This document shows, piece by piece, positions 15,434 through 24,779 of a stretch of 64,000 nt of DNA. The stretch's first letter is position 1. Each line of letters begins with the position of its first letter. This DNA comes from an uncultured Alistipes sp. (GTDB lineage: Bacteria; Bacteroidota; Bacteroidia; Bacteroidales; Rikenellaceae). Both the position numbers and the translations under genes were made by a program. The stretch lies in the NCBI GenBank assembly GCA_937899895.1, contig CALBQR010000034.1, positions 15,992 through 79,991 of the forward strand, read 5' to 3'. The notes under the pieces were generated by a model. It saw only the letters and a program-made list of their open reading frames with translations. It was not told where the DNA came from and ran no database searches.

Positions 15434-16615
15434 ATGGTTTCTATGTTTGTTAAGGCAATATTACTACCATTTGTTATGGCTTTTATAGCTACTAAATGGA
15501 TCTTCCCCAAGACGCTGAACATTGCTCTTGAGAAGAATATTGTTGATAATCCTAATGCTCGCAAATTGCAGCGCACACCCGTTCCTATTTTGGGCGGCTT
15601 GACCATCTTTTTCGGTATGGCAATGGGTATTGCGTGTTCTATGCTGTTTGGTGATTATGCAGACATCTTTCCTGTCGTAGTATCAATGATCCTGATTCTG
15701 CTCATTGGCACAATGGACGACATTATCGACTTATCTCCGACTTTCCGCTTTGCAGTTGAGATATTGATAGTGCTGATTCTGATCTTCTCATCCGGAGCAT
15801 CTTTGAATGACTTTCACGGATTGTGGGGATTCTATGAAGTTCCTATGTGGTTCTCTCTTATGCTTACAATTATCGCAGCAGTGGGAATGATCAATGCAAT
15901 CAATTTGATTGATGGTATCGATGGCTTGTCGTCGGGCTTTTGCATTATGGCCAGCTCGTTGTTCGGAATAATGTTCTACTTTGCAGGCAATAGTTCGATG
16001 CTCGTGCTTGCGGCTGTGTCAATCGGCGCATTGATCCCATTCTTCTTCCACAATGTGTTTGGCCGTACCTCCAAAATGTTTATCGGCGATGGCGGTACTC
16101 TGCTGATGGGTATCATTCTTTCGACGTTTGTGATCCGCACTTTGACTCACGGGACTTCTTGCGCTTCGTTAAATCCCAATTTGGGTTTGATACCATTTAC
16201 AATAGCCGTGATGAGTATTCCGGTGTTTGATACATTGCGAGTGATGAGTATTAGAATGTTGCGAGGAAAATCACCATTCTCACCCGATAAGACCCATCTC
16301 CACCATCTGTTTATCGAAATGGGATTCTCGCATATCGGAGCGACTGTGTCTATCTTGACCTTCAATACGATTATTGTGGCGTGCTGGTGGTTGTCATATA
16401 GATTAGGCTGTTCTATCGAGTGGCAGCTGTACATCGTCTTGATACTTGCCGTTGCGATGACGTTCGTTTTCTATAAGTTTATGAAGATTCAGCAAAAATA
16501 TAACACCTCGATCTGGCGAATGATGAGAGTAATCGGCAAGGTGTCGCATATTGAGCGTAAGGGCATCTTCCTCTGGCTGCAAAATGTGATGGATGGCGAT
16601 AAGAATATAGATTAA
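15434..16615 (+). CDS. WecA/TagO-like undecaprenyl-phosphate sugar-1-phosphate transferase
   Basis: Polytopic membrane enzyme (393 aa, about 11 TM segments) that starts repeat-unit synthesis by moving a HexNAc-1-phosphate from a UDP-sugar to undecaprenyl phosphate at the cytoplasmic face. Family motifs: the Asp pair in GTMDDIIDL (D95-D96), NAINLIDGIDGLSSG (157-168), and the HxHH block KTHLHHLF (288-291), which separates WecA-like enzymes from MraY. It is the only initiating transferase in the cluster and lies directly after the antiterminator, as in many Bacteroidota loci. GlcNAc-1-phosphate is the commonest substrate, but other HexNAc sugars are possible. Confidence 0.92.
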   Translation: MVSMFVKAILLPFVMAFIATKWIFPKTLNIALEKNIVDNPNARKLQRTPVPILGGLTIFFGMAMGIACSMLFGDYADIFPVVVSMILILLIGTMDDIIDLSPTFRFAVEILIVLILIFSSGASLNDFHGLWGFYEVPMWFSLMLTIIAAVGMINAINLIDGIDGLSSGFCIMASSLFGIMFYFAGNSSMLVLAAVSIGALIPFFFHNVFGRTSKMFIGDGGTLLMGIILSTFVIRTLTHGTSCASLNPNLGLIPFTIAVMSIPVFDTLRVMSIRMLRGKSPFSPDKTHLHHLFIEMGFSHIGATVSILTFNTIIVACWWLSYRLGCSIEWQLYIVLILAVAMTFVFYKFMKIQQKYNTSIWRMMRVIGKVSHIERKGIFLWLQNVMDGDKNID

Positions 16616-16686
16616 CTACTCCATCAGCAGAGTTTAAGACCGAATACATTATAGGTCGATCGCTAATTGCATATTTAGGTAAATAA

Positions 16687-18249
16687 ATGGGCACTTCAAA
16701 TAATACCGGTCGTATAGCGAAGAATACAATGGCACTCTATTTCAGAATGCTGCTTCAGATGTGTATCTCGCTATATACGGCACGAGTAATACTTGATGCA
16801 TTGGGTGATGTGGATTATGGCTTGTACAGCGTGGTTGGAGGCGTATTAGCCATATTTACATTTATCAATGGTACATTAATCGCTGCTACTCAACGATTTA
16901 TATCCTACTCAATTGGCACTAACGACGAAGAGGTATTGCGACAGACCGTAGCGTCATCAAAAGCCCTGCATCTGATATTTGCAGGTTTGACGCTTTTAAT
17001 TGGTGAGACCATAGGACTGTGGGTGCTTAATACCTACATCAATATCCCGGCCGGTAGCGAATTTGCGGCTAATGTGGTTTATCAGCTATCGATCATTTCG
17101 GCAATATTTACCATTACCCAAGTTCCTTATACGGCAATGATTATTGCTTATGAGCGAATGGAGATATTTGCCTACGCAAGTATAGCCGAAGCTGTAATAA
17201 AGTTGGGTATTGCGATGTCATTAGGTCTGTTCGCCGCAAATAGATTGGAGATATATTCGTTGTTTATGCTACTGACCGTAGTGGTTATGTGGTTTATATG
17301 GCGAGGATTCAGCCGCCGCAACTTTGCTGTTGGCAAACAACCGATGAAGCTATATAGGGGAACAATCAAAGAGATGACAAGTTTTGCGAGCTGGAATATG
17401 TTTGGCACGTTGGCATCATCGGCGAGTGTTCACGGAATAAATATATTGATCAACATTTTCTTCGGAGCGAGAGTTAATACGGCACGAGCTATTGCATATC
17501 AGGTTACAAATACGGTAACCCAATTCACGACCAATCTGAATATGGCTGTGAATCCGCAGATAACTCAATCTTATGCTTCGGGAAATCTGTCTTATATGCA
17601 CTCGCTGATCTATTGGGGTTGTAAAATATCTTATTGCTTGTTGATGATAATCTCAATCCCTTTGATTATCGAAATGCCGACCATCTTAACTTGGTGGCTT
17701 GGAGATTATCCCCCATTTACGGTTATATTATGTCAATTAGCTCTGATTGATGCAATGTTATTTGCAATATCGAGTCCTCTTATCACAAGTTCATTGGCAA
17801 CGGGGCGTATAAAGACATATCAGATTGTTGTTGGTGGTCTGTATCTTTTATTGCTGCCAATCGTATTTATTGTGTTAAAGTTGGGAGGCTCGCCTCAAAG
17901 CACATTGGTAGTGTCGATAATTATCAATTTGATAACATTGTTTGCCAGACTCTATATGCTGCGCTCAATGATCCAGATATCGATACGCTCATATAGCTAT
18001 AAAGTTTTAGTGCCATTGTTTTTCACCTCGATAATTGCACCTATTCTTCCCGTAATTATTCACTTAAATATCGGCAATGATATCTTGCGTGTTATTTCGG
18101 TAGGAATTATTTCGGTTCTATGGTCTGTGGTTGTCGTCTATTATGTCGGACTCAATCGTTCGGAACGAGCGAAGGTAATAGAGGTATTCAGACATTATGT
18201 ATCCTCGAAGTTGAATTTGAAACAATCCAACAATGCACAACTTTTTTAA
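16687..18249 (+). CDS. Wzx-like polysaccharide flippase (MOP superfamily)
   Basis: 520 aa, about 14 predicted TM helices throughout. The opening NTMALYFRMLLQMCISLYTARVILDALGD with its DYGLYSVVGG stretch is typical of Bacteroidota oligosaccharide flippases. It would move the undecaprenyl-linked repeat unit to the periplasmic face for polymerisation. Its last 17 nt overlap the start of the pyruvyltransferase gene. Codon use shifts here to ATA- and AGA-rich. Confidence 0.9.
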   Translation: MGTSNNTGRIAKNTMALYFRMLLQMCISLYTARVILDALGDVDYGLYSVVGGVLAIFTFINGTLIAATQRFISYSIGTNDEEVLRQTVASSKALHLIFAGLTLLIGETIGLWVLNTYINIPAGSEFAANVVYQLSIISAIFTITQVPYTAMIIAYERMEIFAYASIAEAVIKLGIAMSLGLFAANRLEIYSLFMLLTVVVMWFIWRGFSRRNFAVGKQPMKLYRGTIKEMTSFASWNMFGTLASSASVHGINILINIFFGARVNTARAIAYQVTNTVTQFTTNLNMAVNPQITQSYASGNLSYMHSLIYWGCKISYCLLMIISIPLIIEMPTILTWWLGDYPPFTVILCQLALIDAMLFAISSPLITSSLATGRIKTYQIVVGGLYLLLLPIVFIVLKLGGSPQSTLVVSIIINLITLFARLYMLRSMIQISIRSYSYKVLVPLFFTSIIAPILPVIIHLNIGNDILRVISVGIISVLWSVVVVYYVGLNRSERAKVIEVFRHYVSSKLNLKQSNNAQLF

Positions 18250-19132
18250 GCGGGCAAAGGGATATATTGAGCGTCATTTGGTGGCGTTGCTTTTCAATAT
18301 AAAGAACATATGGTTATGTATGTCTCGCCCTTGTATTATAGTTAATGCTTGGGTTGATGATCATTGGTATAGTGGAGTCAGAACCAGAAATTTTGGAGAT
18401 GATATAAATAAATATTTTATTGAATCACTGACTAATCGAAAGGTAATATTTGACCATACATTCTCTTGGTGGGGGGTGTTGCGTCAGCCAAATTATCTGT
18501 GTATAGGCAGTATCATAGAGTCTCATTGTAACAACCGTAGTATAATTTGGGGCAGTGGAGCTATGTATGGCAATAGAGAATTATCGGCAAAACCGCTTAA
18601 AGTGTGTGCTGTACGAGGACCTCTGACACGTAAATATTTGCTTGAACAAGGTGTTGAGTGCCCCGAAATATATGGAGATCCAGCGTTGTTGCTTCCGCGC
18701 GTATATAATCCGCACGTGGTTAAAAAATATAGAGTAGGAATCATCCCTCACGTATTAGATGCGGATAATAAGTTTATAATTGATTTTGCACAGCGCGAGG
18801 ATGTTTGTGTAATTGACTTGGAAAAGTATAATCATTGGCACGATATCATAGATGCCATTTTGTCTTGCGAGATGATTGTATCAAGCTCTCTTCACGGACT
18901 GATTGTGTCGGATGCGTATGATGTGCCTAATGTGTGGATTGAATTGTCGGATAAGGTACAAGGGAATGGGTTTAAGTTCTATGACTATTATCAGTCAGGT
19001 GGTATTTGCAATAAACAACCGTTGGTTATTGATGAAGCAATCAATATTGATAGTTTGTTGAGCAAATATCAAGAGTGGGAGAAGCCCAATATTGATATAG
19101 ATAAATTATATCGAAGTTGCCCATTTATATAA
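18233..19132 (+). CDS. polysaccharide pyruvyl transferase family protein
   Basis: 299 aa GT-B-like enzyme of the PS_pyruv_trans family, which forms pyruvate ketals on glycan sugars with phosphoenolpyruvate and so adds negative charge. Seen: RNFGDDINKYFIE near residue 48, the IIWGSGAMYGN strand near 100, CAVRGPLTRKYLLEQGV near 125, YGDPALLLP near 150, and the C-terminal SSSLHGLIVSDAYDVPNVW near 220, typical of the family. It overlaps wzx by 17 nt. The number of pyruvylated residues per repeat is unknown. Confidence 0.88.
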   Translation: MHNFFKRAKGYIERHLVALLFNIKNIWLCMSRPCIIVNAWVDDHWYSGVRTRNFGDDINKYFIESLTNRKVIFDHTFSWWGVLRQPNYLCIGSIIESHCNNRSIIWGSGAMYGNRELSAKPLKVCAVRGPLTRKYLLEQGVECPEIYGDPALLLPRVYNPHVVKKYRVGIIPHVLDADNKFIIDFAQREDVCVIDLEKYNHWHDIIDAILSCEMIVSSSLHGLIVSDAYDVPNVWIELSDKVQGNGFKFYDYYQSGGICNKQPLVIDEAINIDSLLSKYQEWEKPNIDIDKLYRSCPFI

Positions 19133-19145
19133 CTCTCGAATTAGT

Positions 19146-20090
19146 ATGGCGGCAGTAAGTGAAATAGTTCTCGTATATAAGGTAGAGCAGTATATTGAGC
19201 GTTGTGTGCGTTCTTTGATGGAGCAGACGTTCGATGATATTGAGTTTATCTTTGTGAATGATTGTACTCCTGATAAGAGTATGGATATCCTGCGCCGTGT
19301 GATCGAGGACTACCCTACTCGTATTCCGCAGATCCGAATTATTGAAAATGAGGTAAATCGAGGTGCTGCTGCGTCGCGTAATATAGGATTGGATGCGGCA
19401 ACAGGTGATTATATTATCTTTACTGATAGTGATGATTGGGTCGAGCCGACAATGGTCGCCGATATGTATAATGTGGCAATACGAGATAATTGCGATATAG
19501 TATGGTGTCGAGCAGATAATCAGTATTCGGCAGATTTAGGCCCCAAGGCTGATACGTATGTTCGGGCTTTGCTTAACAGAAGAGTTAATCCTGGTCCAAT
19601 TAATAAGTTGGTAAGGTCTGAACTATATAGCAAAGTTCGATATATCGAAAATTGCAATAATGGAGAGGACTTAAACTTAAATATTAAACTGCATACACTC
19701 GCTGAAAAAGTCGGGTTTATAGATGAGGTTTACTATAAAATAAATATTGATAATGAGCAATCCATAACCCGATTGAGAGGTAATCATATTCCCAACGGAG
19801 AGTCTTTGGTAAAGAATGTTGCAGATATTGCCTCGTATTTAGAAAGTTTGGACTTGGATAAAGTATATGAGCGCGAGTTGGATTTCTGTAAGGTAAATGC
19901 GAAGGAGTATTTGCTTATAATGGGAGATAAAGACTCTTTGGTAAAGTGGACAACAATATTTCCGGAAACCAATAAGCGGATTATGAAATTGCCCAATTAT
20001 CCCTTATATACTCGTATGATTATGTGGCTGCTTGCCAAGGGGATTATATGGCCGTTTGTGTTAAAAGAGAAAATTAAGAATATTATATAA
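19146..20090 (+). CDS. GT2 family glycosyltransferase with unusual N-terminal strand
   Basis: 314 aa GT-A fold transferase. DxD motif in IIFTDSDDWVEP (about residue 98) and the VNDCTPDKS nucleotide-sugar region near 37. The first strand, which in the family reads like ISVIVPVYN, is here VSEIVLVYK: an acidic Glu inside the strand and Leu in place of the conserved Pro. The sister gene immediately downstream keeps SVIVPIYG. The rest is intact, so it is probably active or only recently altered. It lies 13 bp after the pyruvyltransferase gene and 2 bp before the next GT2 gene. Confidence 0.85.
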   Translation: MAAVSEIVLVYKVEQYIERCVRSLMEQTFDDIEFIFVNDCTPDKSMDILRRVIEDYPTRIPQIRIIENEVNRGAAASRNIGLDAATGDYIIFTDSDDWVEPTMVADMYNVAIRDNCDIVWCRADNQYSADLGPKADTYVRALLNRRVNPGPINKLVRSELYSKVRYIENCNNGEDLNLNIKLHTLAEKVGFIDEVYYKINIDNEQSITRLRGNHIPNGESLVKNVADIASYLESLDLDKVYERELDFCKVNAKEYLLIMGDKDSLVKWTTIFPETNKRIMKLPNYPLYTRMIMWLLAKGIIWPFVLKEKIKNII

Positions 20091-20092
20091 CT

Positions 20093-21076
20093 ATGAATCA
20101 GCCGTCTATATCGGTAATTGTGCCAATTTATGGCGTAGAGAAATATATCGAACGATGTGCCCGATCGTTATTTAAGCAAACGATTAGTGATCGTTGTGAA
20201 TATATCTTCGTTAATGATTGCACGAAGGACCGTAGCATTGATGTTCTGCAAAGAGTAATTGATGAGTACCCTACTCTCCAAATTAATATTTTGCAGCACT
20301 CGCAAAATAAGGGTTTAGCGGGAGCTCGCAATACAGGTCTTGATTATGCCAGCGGTAAATATATTGCTCATGTCGATAGTGATGACTATGTGGATGAGGA
20401 TATGTTGGAGGCTCTGTATAATCGCGCCGAATCGGAGGGTTGCGATATCGTTTGGTGCGATTATTATATGACCTGCCCCGATAAGGAGATTCGATTGGCG
20501 CAGGAGTGTAAGTCCGACAATATTGAGTGCATACGAGCCATTATGACCGGCAATCTGCACGGCTCGGTGTGTAATAAGTTTGCTCTACGATCTTTATACG
20601 TAGATAATAATATTCGCTTCCCGGAAGGAAAAGATGTTTGGGAGGATGTGGCTACCTCTACCCGATTGTTTGCGTGTGCACAAAAAATATCATATATACC
20701 GCGAGCTTTTTATCACTATGTGCAGTATAATGCCGGAGCATATACGAAAGAGGTTTCGGTTAGACGCTGCCAGCAACAGATTGATAATGTGAAGGGCATC
20801 GTTGAATTTATGAGTAAGAGAGGTCTAATGCATCATTTTGAGGATGTGGTTGGTCAGTTGAAATTGCGATCCAAACTGCTATTGCTGTATAGTTATAAAA
20901 AGGATAACTATAATTTGTGGCGAGCAACTTTCCCCGAAGCGAACGCAGATATAGATTCAGTGCAGCTTGGCTTGCGCCTACGCCTTTTGCAGAAGGCCGC
21001 AAAGAATAATATTGATTGTTTTCTGCGCATAAACGAGTTCGTACGTCGTTGTAAAAGATTGGTAATGTTAAGGTAG
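20093..21076 (+). CDS. GT2 family glycosyltransferase
   Basis: 327 aa. N-terminal SVIVPIYGVEKYIERCARSL strand/helix, VNDCTKDRS near 40, and DxD in IAHVDSDDYVDEDM near 98. Similar over its first 110 residues to the preceding GT2, suggesting an old tandem duplication, with divergence in the acceptor-binding C-terminal half. It transfers one sugar of the repeat unit; donor and linkage cannot be read from the sequence. Confidence 0.9.
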   Translation: MNQPSISVIVPIYGVEKYIERCARSLFKQTISDRCEYIFVNDCTKDRSIDVLQRVIDEYPTLQINILQHSQNKGLAGARNTGLDYASGKYIAHVDSDDYVDEDMLEALYNRAESEGCDIVWCDYYMTCPDKEIRLAQECKSDNIECIRAIMTGNLHGSVCNKFALRSLYVDNNIRFPEGKDVWEDVATSTRLFACAQKISYIPRAFYHYVQYNAGAYTKEVSVRRCQQQIDNVKGIVEFMSKRGLMHHFEDVVGQLKLRSKLLLLYSYKKDNYNLWRATFPEANADIDSVQLGLRLRLLQKAAKNNIDCFLRINEFVRRCKRLVMLR

Positions 21077-21083
21077 AATAATT

Positions 21084-21812
21084 ATGATTCCCAAAGTAAT
21101 ACATTATATATGGTTCGGCGGAAAGCCCCTGCCCGAATTGGCGCAGAAATGTATCGCTAGTTGGCGAAAATATCTGCCCGATTATGAGATTAAGAGATGG
21201 GATGAAACCAATTTCGATATTAATATCATCCCATATACACAAGAAGCGGCGCAGGCAAAAAAGTGGGCTTTTGTTAGTGATTATGCCCGTTTCTGGATAT
21301 TGTATCATTATGGAGGAGTCTATTTTGATACAGATGTAGAGGTAATCCGCCCAATGGATGATATATTGGAGACGGGGCCATATATGGGCTGTGAAAGCGG
21401 AGATATAGAATCTGGAATTACTATTAATCCAGGAGTAGGCTTTGCTAGCGAAGCTAAATCCGCCGTGTTGAAAGCTCTCTTGGATGAATATAATAACCGC
21501 CATTTCGATCCAGATAATATTGATATCACCATTGTTGGATATACGACCGAATATTTCAAACAACGAGGCTTTAAGAATGAGGTGTCAATACAGCAAGTGG
21601 CCGAATTTACCATATACCCCAAAGAGTATTTCTGCCCGGCGTTGCTTAACTTGTCTAATAACATAACTAAAAATACGCGTACTATTCACCATTATGCAGG
21701 TACGTGGTTGCCTTTTCATAAGCGTATTATCAGTAATATATATACTCGATATATTATTAAGAATAAAATGCTAGTATCGATGTGTATGAAAATTAAACAG
21801 TTAATCAGATAG
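21084..21812 (+). CDS. GT32-like glycosyltransferase (OCH1/capsular sugar transferase type)
   Basis: 242 aa. Opens with IPKVIHYIWFGGKPLPELAQKC, the standard start of the Gly_transf_sug (DXD) family. The substrate block AQAKKWAFVSDYARFWILYHYGG leads into YFDTDVEVIRPMD, where DTD is the metal-binding DxD. The C-terminal HHYAGTW is also typical of the family. Cytoplasmic, acting on the lipid-linked repeat unit. It is spaced 7 bp from both neighbours. Confidence 0.9.
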   Translation: MIPKVIHYIWFGGKPLPELAQKCIASWRKYLPDYEIKRWDETNFDINIIPYTQEAAQAKKWAFVSDYARFWILYHYGGVYFDTDVEVIRPMDDILETGPYMGCESGDIESGITINPGVGFASEAKSAVLKALLDEYNNRHFDPDNIDITIVGYTTEYFKQRGFKNEVSIQQVAEFTIYPKEYFCPALLNLSNNITKNTRTIHHYAGTWLPFHKRIISNIYTRYIIKNKMLVSMCMKIKQLIR

Positions 21813-21817
21813 TAATT

Positions 21818-22873
21818 ATGTTTTCTAATATTGGAGATATTTCTATTGTTTATTGGATATTGTTCGTTATAATGGCTATTGGAGCGTATAGCGAAGAGAT
21901 GCTGCCATATAAGCCAAGACGAGATTTCCAATTTATCGGAATATGGGCATTAATACTTATCTCGGGTTTGCGATATGGAATGTCTGACTATAATCAGTAT
22001 AAGGGAGTTTATTATCTGGATTATTTTCAGTTTGAGCCAGGATATGAATTCCTTCAAAATATATTTTCAGGATTGGGTGTGCCTTTTGAGATATTTGTAT
22101 TTATATTCGCAGTAATATCGTGTGTGTTCCTTAAAAAGGCATTCTCTAAATATTGGTTTTTTTGGGGAATGTTATTGGTATTGGCTAAACTTGCGACATT
22201 CTATGCGATGAGTGGTATGAGGCAATGGATGGCACTATGTATCTGCTTTTATGCTATTAGTCTTTTATTAAATGGCGAAAAGCGCAAGTTTGTATTTTGG
22301 GTTATAATAGCATTTACATTTCATAGATCTGCCTTCATAGTGTTGCCTCTAATTTTCTTGTATAAAAGAGACTTTTCATATACGTTAGCTTTAATAATAA
22401 CTGTATTAGCGGTTATTATCGGATATTCGGCAAAGGAGTTTCTGTTTGCTGCGGCAGAAGCAAGTGAGTTATTTGATGTTACAGGCTATCTGATAGACAA
22501 TGAGACGGGAATTAATACTTTGAATTGGATTGAGAACTTCGCATTTTTAGCTATGGGACTAACTATTCGAAAGAGAGTTAAGGACAAGGTGCCGCATTAT
22601 GATTTCTTTTTGTATATGATGTTGATATATTGCGCATTTTTGATAGCTGGTAGCGATTTTGGTATTATTAAACGTCTGCGAGATTATTATGTATTATCAT
22701 ACTATATTATCCTTCCCTCTATCAGCGTGGCATTTAGAAAACAGGAGCGTAACCTAATAAATACTATAATTATCTTATATTTTGGATTGTTATTTATACG
22801 TTCGTTGGATTATTTTGATGTGATTGCCAGATATAAGTGTGTGTTATTTGCAGATATGTACAATATGTTGTAA
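21818..22873 (+). CDS. EpsG/Wzy-like polysaccharide polymerase
   Basis: 351 aa integral membrane protein, about 10 TM helices. SGLRYGMSDYNQYKGVY near residue 50, MRQWMALCICFYAISLLL near 132, and the FHRSAFIVLPLIFLY helix near 168 are characteristic of EpsG-type polymerases. It would join repeat units in the periplasm, completing a Wzx/Wzy pathway with the flippase at 16687. No chain-length regulator (Wzc/Wzz) is in the cluster. The downstream transferase starts 10 bp after it. Confidence 0.82.
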   Translation: MFSNIGDISIVYWILFVIMAIGAYSEEMLPYKPRRDFQFIGIWALILISGLRYGMSDYNQYKGVYYLDYFQFEPGYEFLQNIFSGLGVPFEIFVFIFAVISCVFLKKAFSKYWFFWGMLLVLAKLATFYAMSGMRQWMALCICFYAISLLLNGEKRKFVFWVIIAFTFHRSAFIVLPLIFLYKRDFSYTLALIITVLAVIIGYSAKEFLFAAAEASELFDVTGYLIDNETGINTLNWIENFAFLAMGLTIRKRVKDKVPHYDFFLYMMLIYCAFLIAGSDFGIIKRLRDYYVLSYYIILPSISVAFRKQERNLINTIIILYFGLLFIRSLDYFDVIARYKCVLFADMYNML

Positions 22874-22883
22874 TATAATTGCT

Positions 22884-23975
22884 ATGAATATTTTATTGGT
22901 TGTATCTCATTTGCGTCGTGGAGGCCCGGTAGATGTCGTATATAATATTTGTAGAAATCTAATAAAAACTACAAATGTCAGTATCTTAACATTGCGCAAA
23001 GAGGGCAATAATAGTAAGATCGCAGATTTTAGGGATCTAGGCATAAGTGTAACCCAGTTAAATCTATCGTATCTTACATGTGAAATATTTAAGTCTATTG
23101 TTACTCGTAAGATATCTCGACTCATAACAGATAAAAAAATTGATATTGTACATTGTCATGGCTATCATCCTGTTATCGCTTGTGCAAGATTGCAGAATGT
23201 TAAAAAGATTACTACATTACATAATCGGGCCAATGAAGATTATATAAATTCATTTGGCCCGATTATCGGTCGATATATGCTATGGCGGTATTTGGGCGCA
23301 TTAAAGTCATTTGATGCGAATGTCGCTGTATCATCAAGTGCGATTACATTATATCAAACACAAGGTGTGCCAAATGTTATAAACGTTAATAATGGCATAA
23401 ATACTTCCATATATTCAATTGCCGATAGTAACAAGCGTAATGAGATTCGTAATCGATTGGGATTACCCTTATCGGGGCAGATCATTATATCAAGCGGTAG
23501 AATTGAGCCGGAAAAGAGATGTGAGGCTTTGGTTTCGTGGTTTACCTCATATGTCTCGGATCTGAATATCTATCTTGTTGTATTAGGAGATGGCTCTCGC
23601 CTTGAATCTTGTAAAAAGATAACAAGTCAAGATACTAGAGTATTATATACCGGCCGCGTCTCTAATGTGTATGAATATCTGCAATGTGCAGATTATTATA
23701 TAAGTAACTCCAAGAGCGAGGGTATGAGTATGGCTGTATGTGAAGGTATTGGATGCGGTCTTACTCCGATATTGTCGAATATCCCATCTCACAGAGATGT
23801 CGCTGAATATATTGGAGGATATCTCTTTGATAACGTTGATAAGATAAATATTAAAGAGGCAATGGCCCATAAGCATACGCCACAAGAACTGCATAATTAC
23901 ATTCGAGATAATTTCTCAATAGATACAATGAGTGAGGGATATTATAATATATATAAGTGTTTGATTAATGAATAA
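22884..23975 (+). CDS. GT4 family glycosyltransferase
   Basis: 363 aa GT-B transferase. MNILLVVSHLRRGGPVDVVYN is the usual first strand and glycine loop. IVHCHGYHPVIACARL near 85 and the C-terminal donor site SGRIEPEKRCEALVSWF ... YYISNSKSEGMSMAVCEG near 285 are clear. An in-frame ATG at 22824 would add 20 residues lying inside the polymerase gene and ahead of the normal first strand, so the start is placed at 22884. The last 8 nt overlap the next gene. Confidence 0.9.
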   Translation: MNILLVVSHLRRGGPVDVVYNICRNLIKTTNVSILTLRKEGNNSKIADFRDLGISVTQLNLSYLTCEIFKSIVTRKISRLITDKKIDIVHCHGYHPVIACARLQNVKKITTLHNRANEDYINSFGPIIGRYMLWRYLGALKSFDANVAVSSSAITLYQTQGVPNVINVNNGINTSIYSIADSNKRNEIRNRLGLPLSGQIIISSGRIEPEKRCEALVSWFTSYVSDLNIYLVVLGDGSRLESCKKITSQDTRVLYTGRVSNVYEYLQCADYYISNSKSEGMSMAVCEGIGCGLTPILSNIPSHRDVAEYIGGYLFDNVDKINIKEAMAHKHTPQELHNYIRDNFSIDTMSEGYYNIYKCLINE

Positions 23976-24774
23976 ATTTTCTGTTTTAATATCCGTCTAT
24001 TATAAAGAGCGAGCAGAATATCTTCAAGCTGCGCTTAACAGCGTGTTTGCTCAGACACTATCTCCTAGTGAGGTTGTATTAGTTAAGGATGGTCCTCTTG
24101 GCTCAGAATTAGAGGATGTTATTGCGGGATTCTCAAGTCGCTATCCCAGTCAAATGAAGGTTGTGGAGGTTGCTCAAAATGTAGGGTTGGGACAAGCTTT
24201 GAATATAGGTTTGAGTCATTGTACATATGATCTTATCGCACGAATGGATAGTGATGACCTATGTGTGCCAAATCGTTTTGAAAAACAGGTTGAGATATTT
24301 GCAACTAAAACAGTTGATGTCGTTAGTGCTTGGATTGAAGAGTTTGATGAGCTGAATAACTCTCGCATCAAGAAACTACCTGAATATGATGAAGATATTA
24401 AACGATATGCTATACATCGTTGCCCTATTCATCATCCTTGCGTAATGTTTCGTAAAGAGAAAGTTATGGAGGCCGGATCATATCAACACTTTTATTTGTT
24501 AGAGGACTATTATTTGTGGTTAAGAATGATAAAGAGCGGTGCCATATTCTATAATATACAAGAACCAATATTGAGATTTAGAAGTACTTCTGATATGTTC
24601 CGCCGTCGTGGTGGGTTGAAGTATGCCAAGTCGGAGTATCGTTTGTTCAAGTATATGTATAAGAGCGGTATGATTGGATTGGACCGTTTTCTATTCAATG
24701 CGTCGGCTCGTTTCATCGTACGTGTATCTCCTACTTGGTTGCGTCAGTGGGTGTATCTTAAATTATTAAGGTAA
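23968..24774 (+). CDS. GT2 family glycosyltransferase
   Basis: 268 aa. N-terminal FSVLISVYYKERAEYLQAALNS, the VLVKDGPLG donor loop, DxD in LIARMDSDDLCVPNRFEKQ near 92, and RCPIHHPCVMFRKEKV near 150 resemble the GT2 group that uses UDP-sugars in O-antigen and capsule loci. It overlaps the previous gene by 8 nt and is followed 5 bp later by the nucleotidyltransferase gene. Confidence 0.9.
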   Translation: MNKFSVLISVYYKERAEYLQAALNSVFAQTLSPSEVVLVKDGPLGSELEDVIAGFSSRYPSQMKVVEVAQNVGLGQALNIGLSHCTYDLIARMDSDDLCVPNRFEKQVEIFATKTVDVVSAWIEEFDELNNSRIKKLPEYDEDIKRYAIHRCPIHHPCVMFRKEKVMEAGSYQHFYLLEDYYLWLRMIKSGAIFYNIQEPILRFRSTSDMFRRRGGLKYAKSEYRLFKYMYKSGMIGLDRFLFNASARFIVRVSPTWLRQWVYLKLLR

Positions 24775-24779
24775 AAAGA

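Noticed and set aside
22824..22883. Earlier ATG for the GT4 gene
   Set aside because: Adds 20 residues before the canonical first strand and lies within the polymerase gene.
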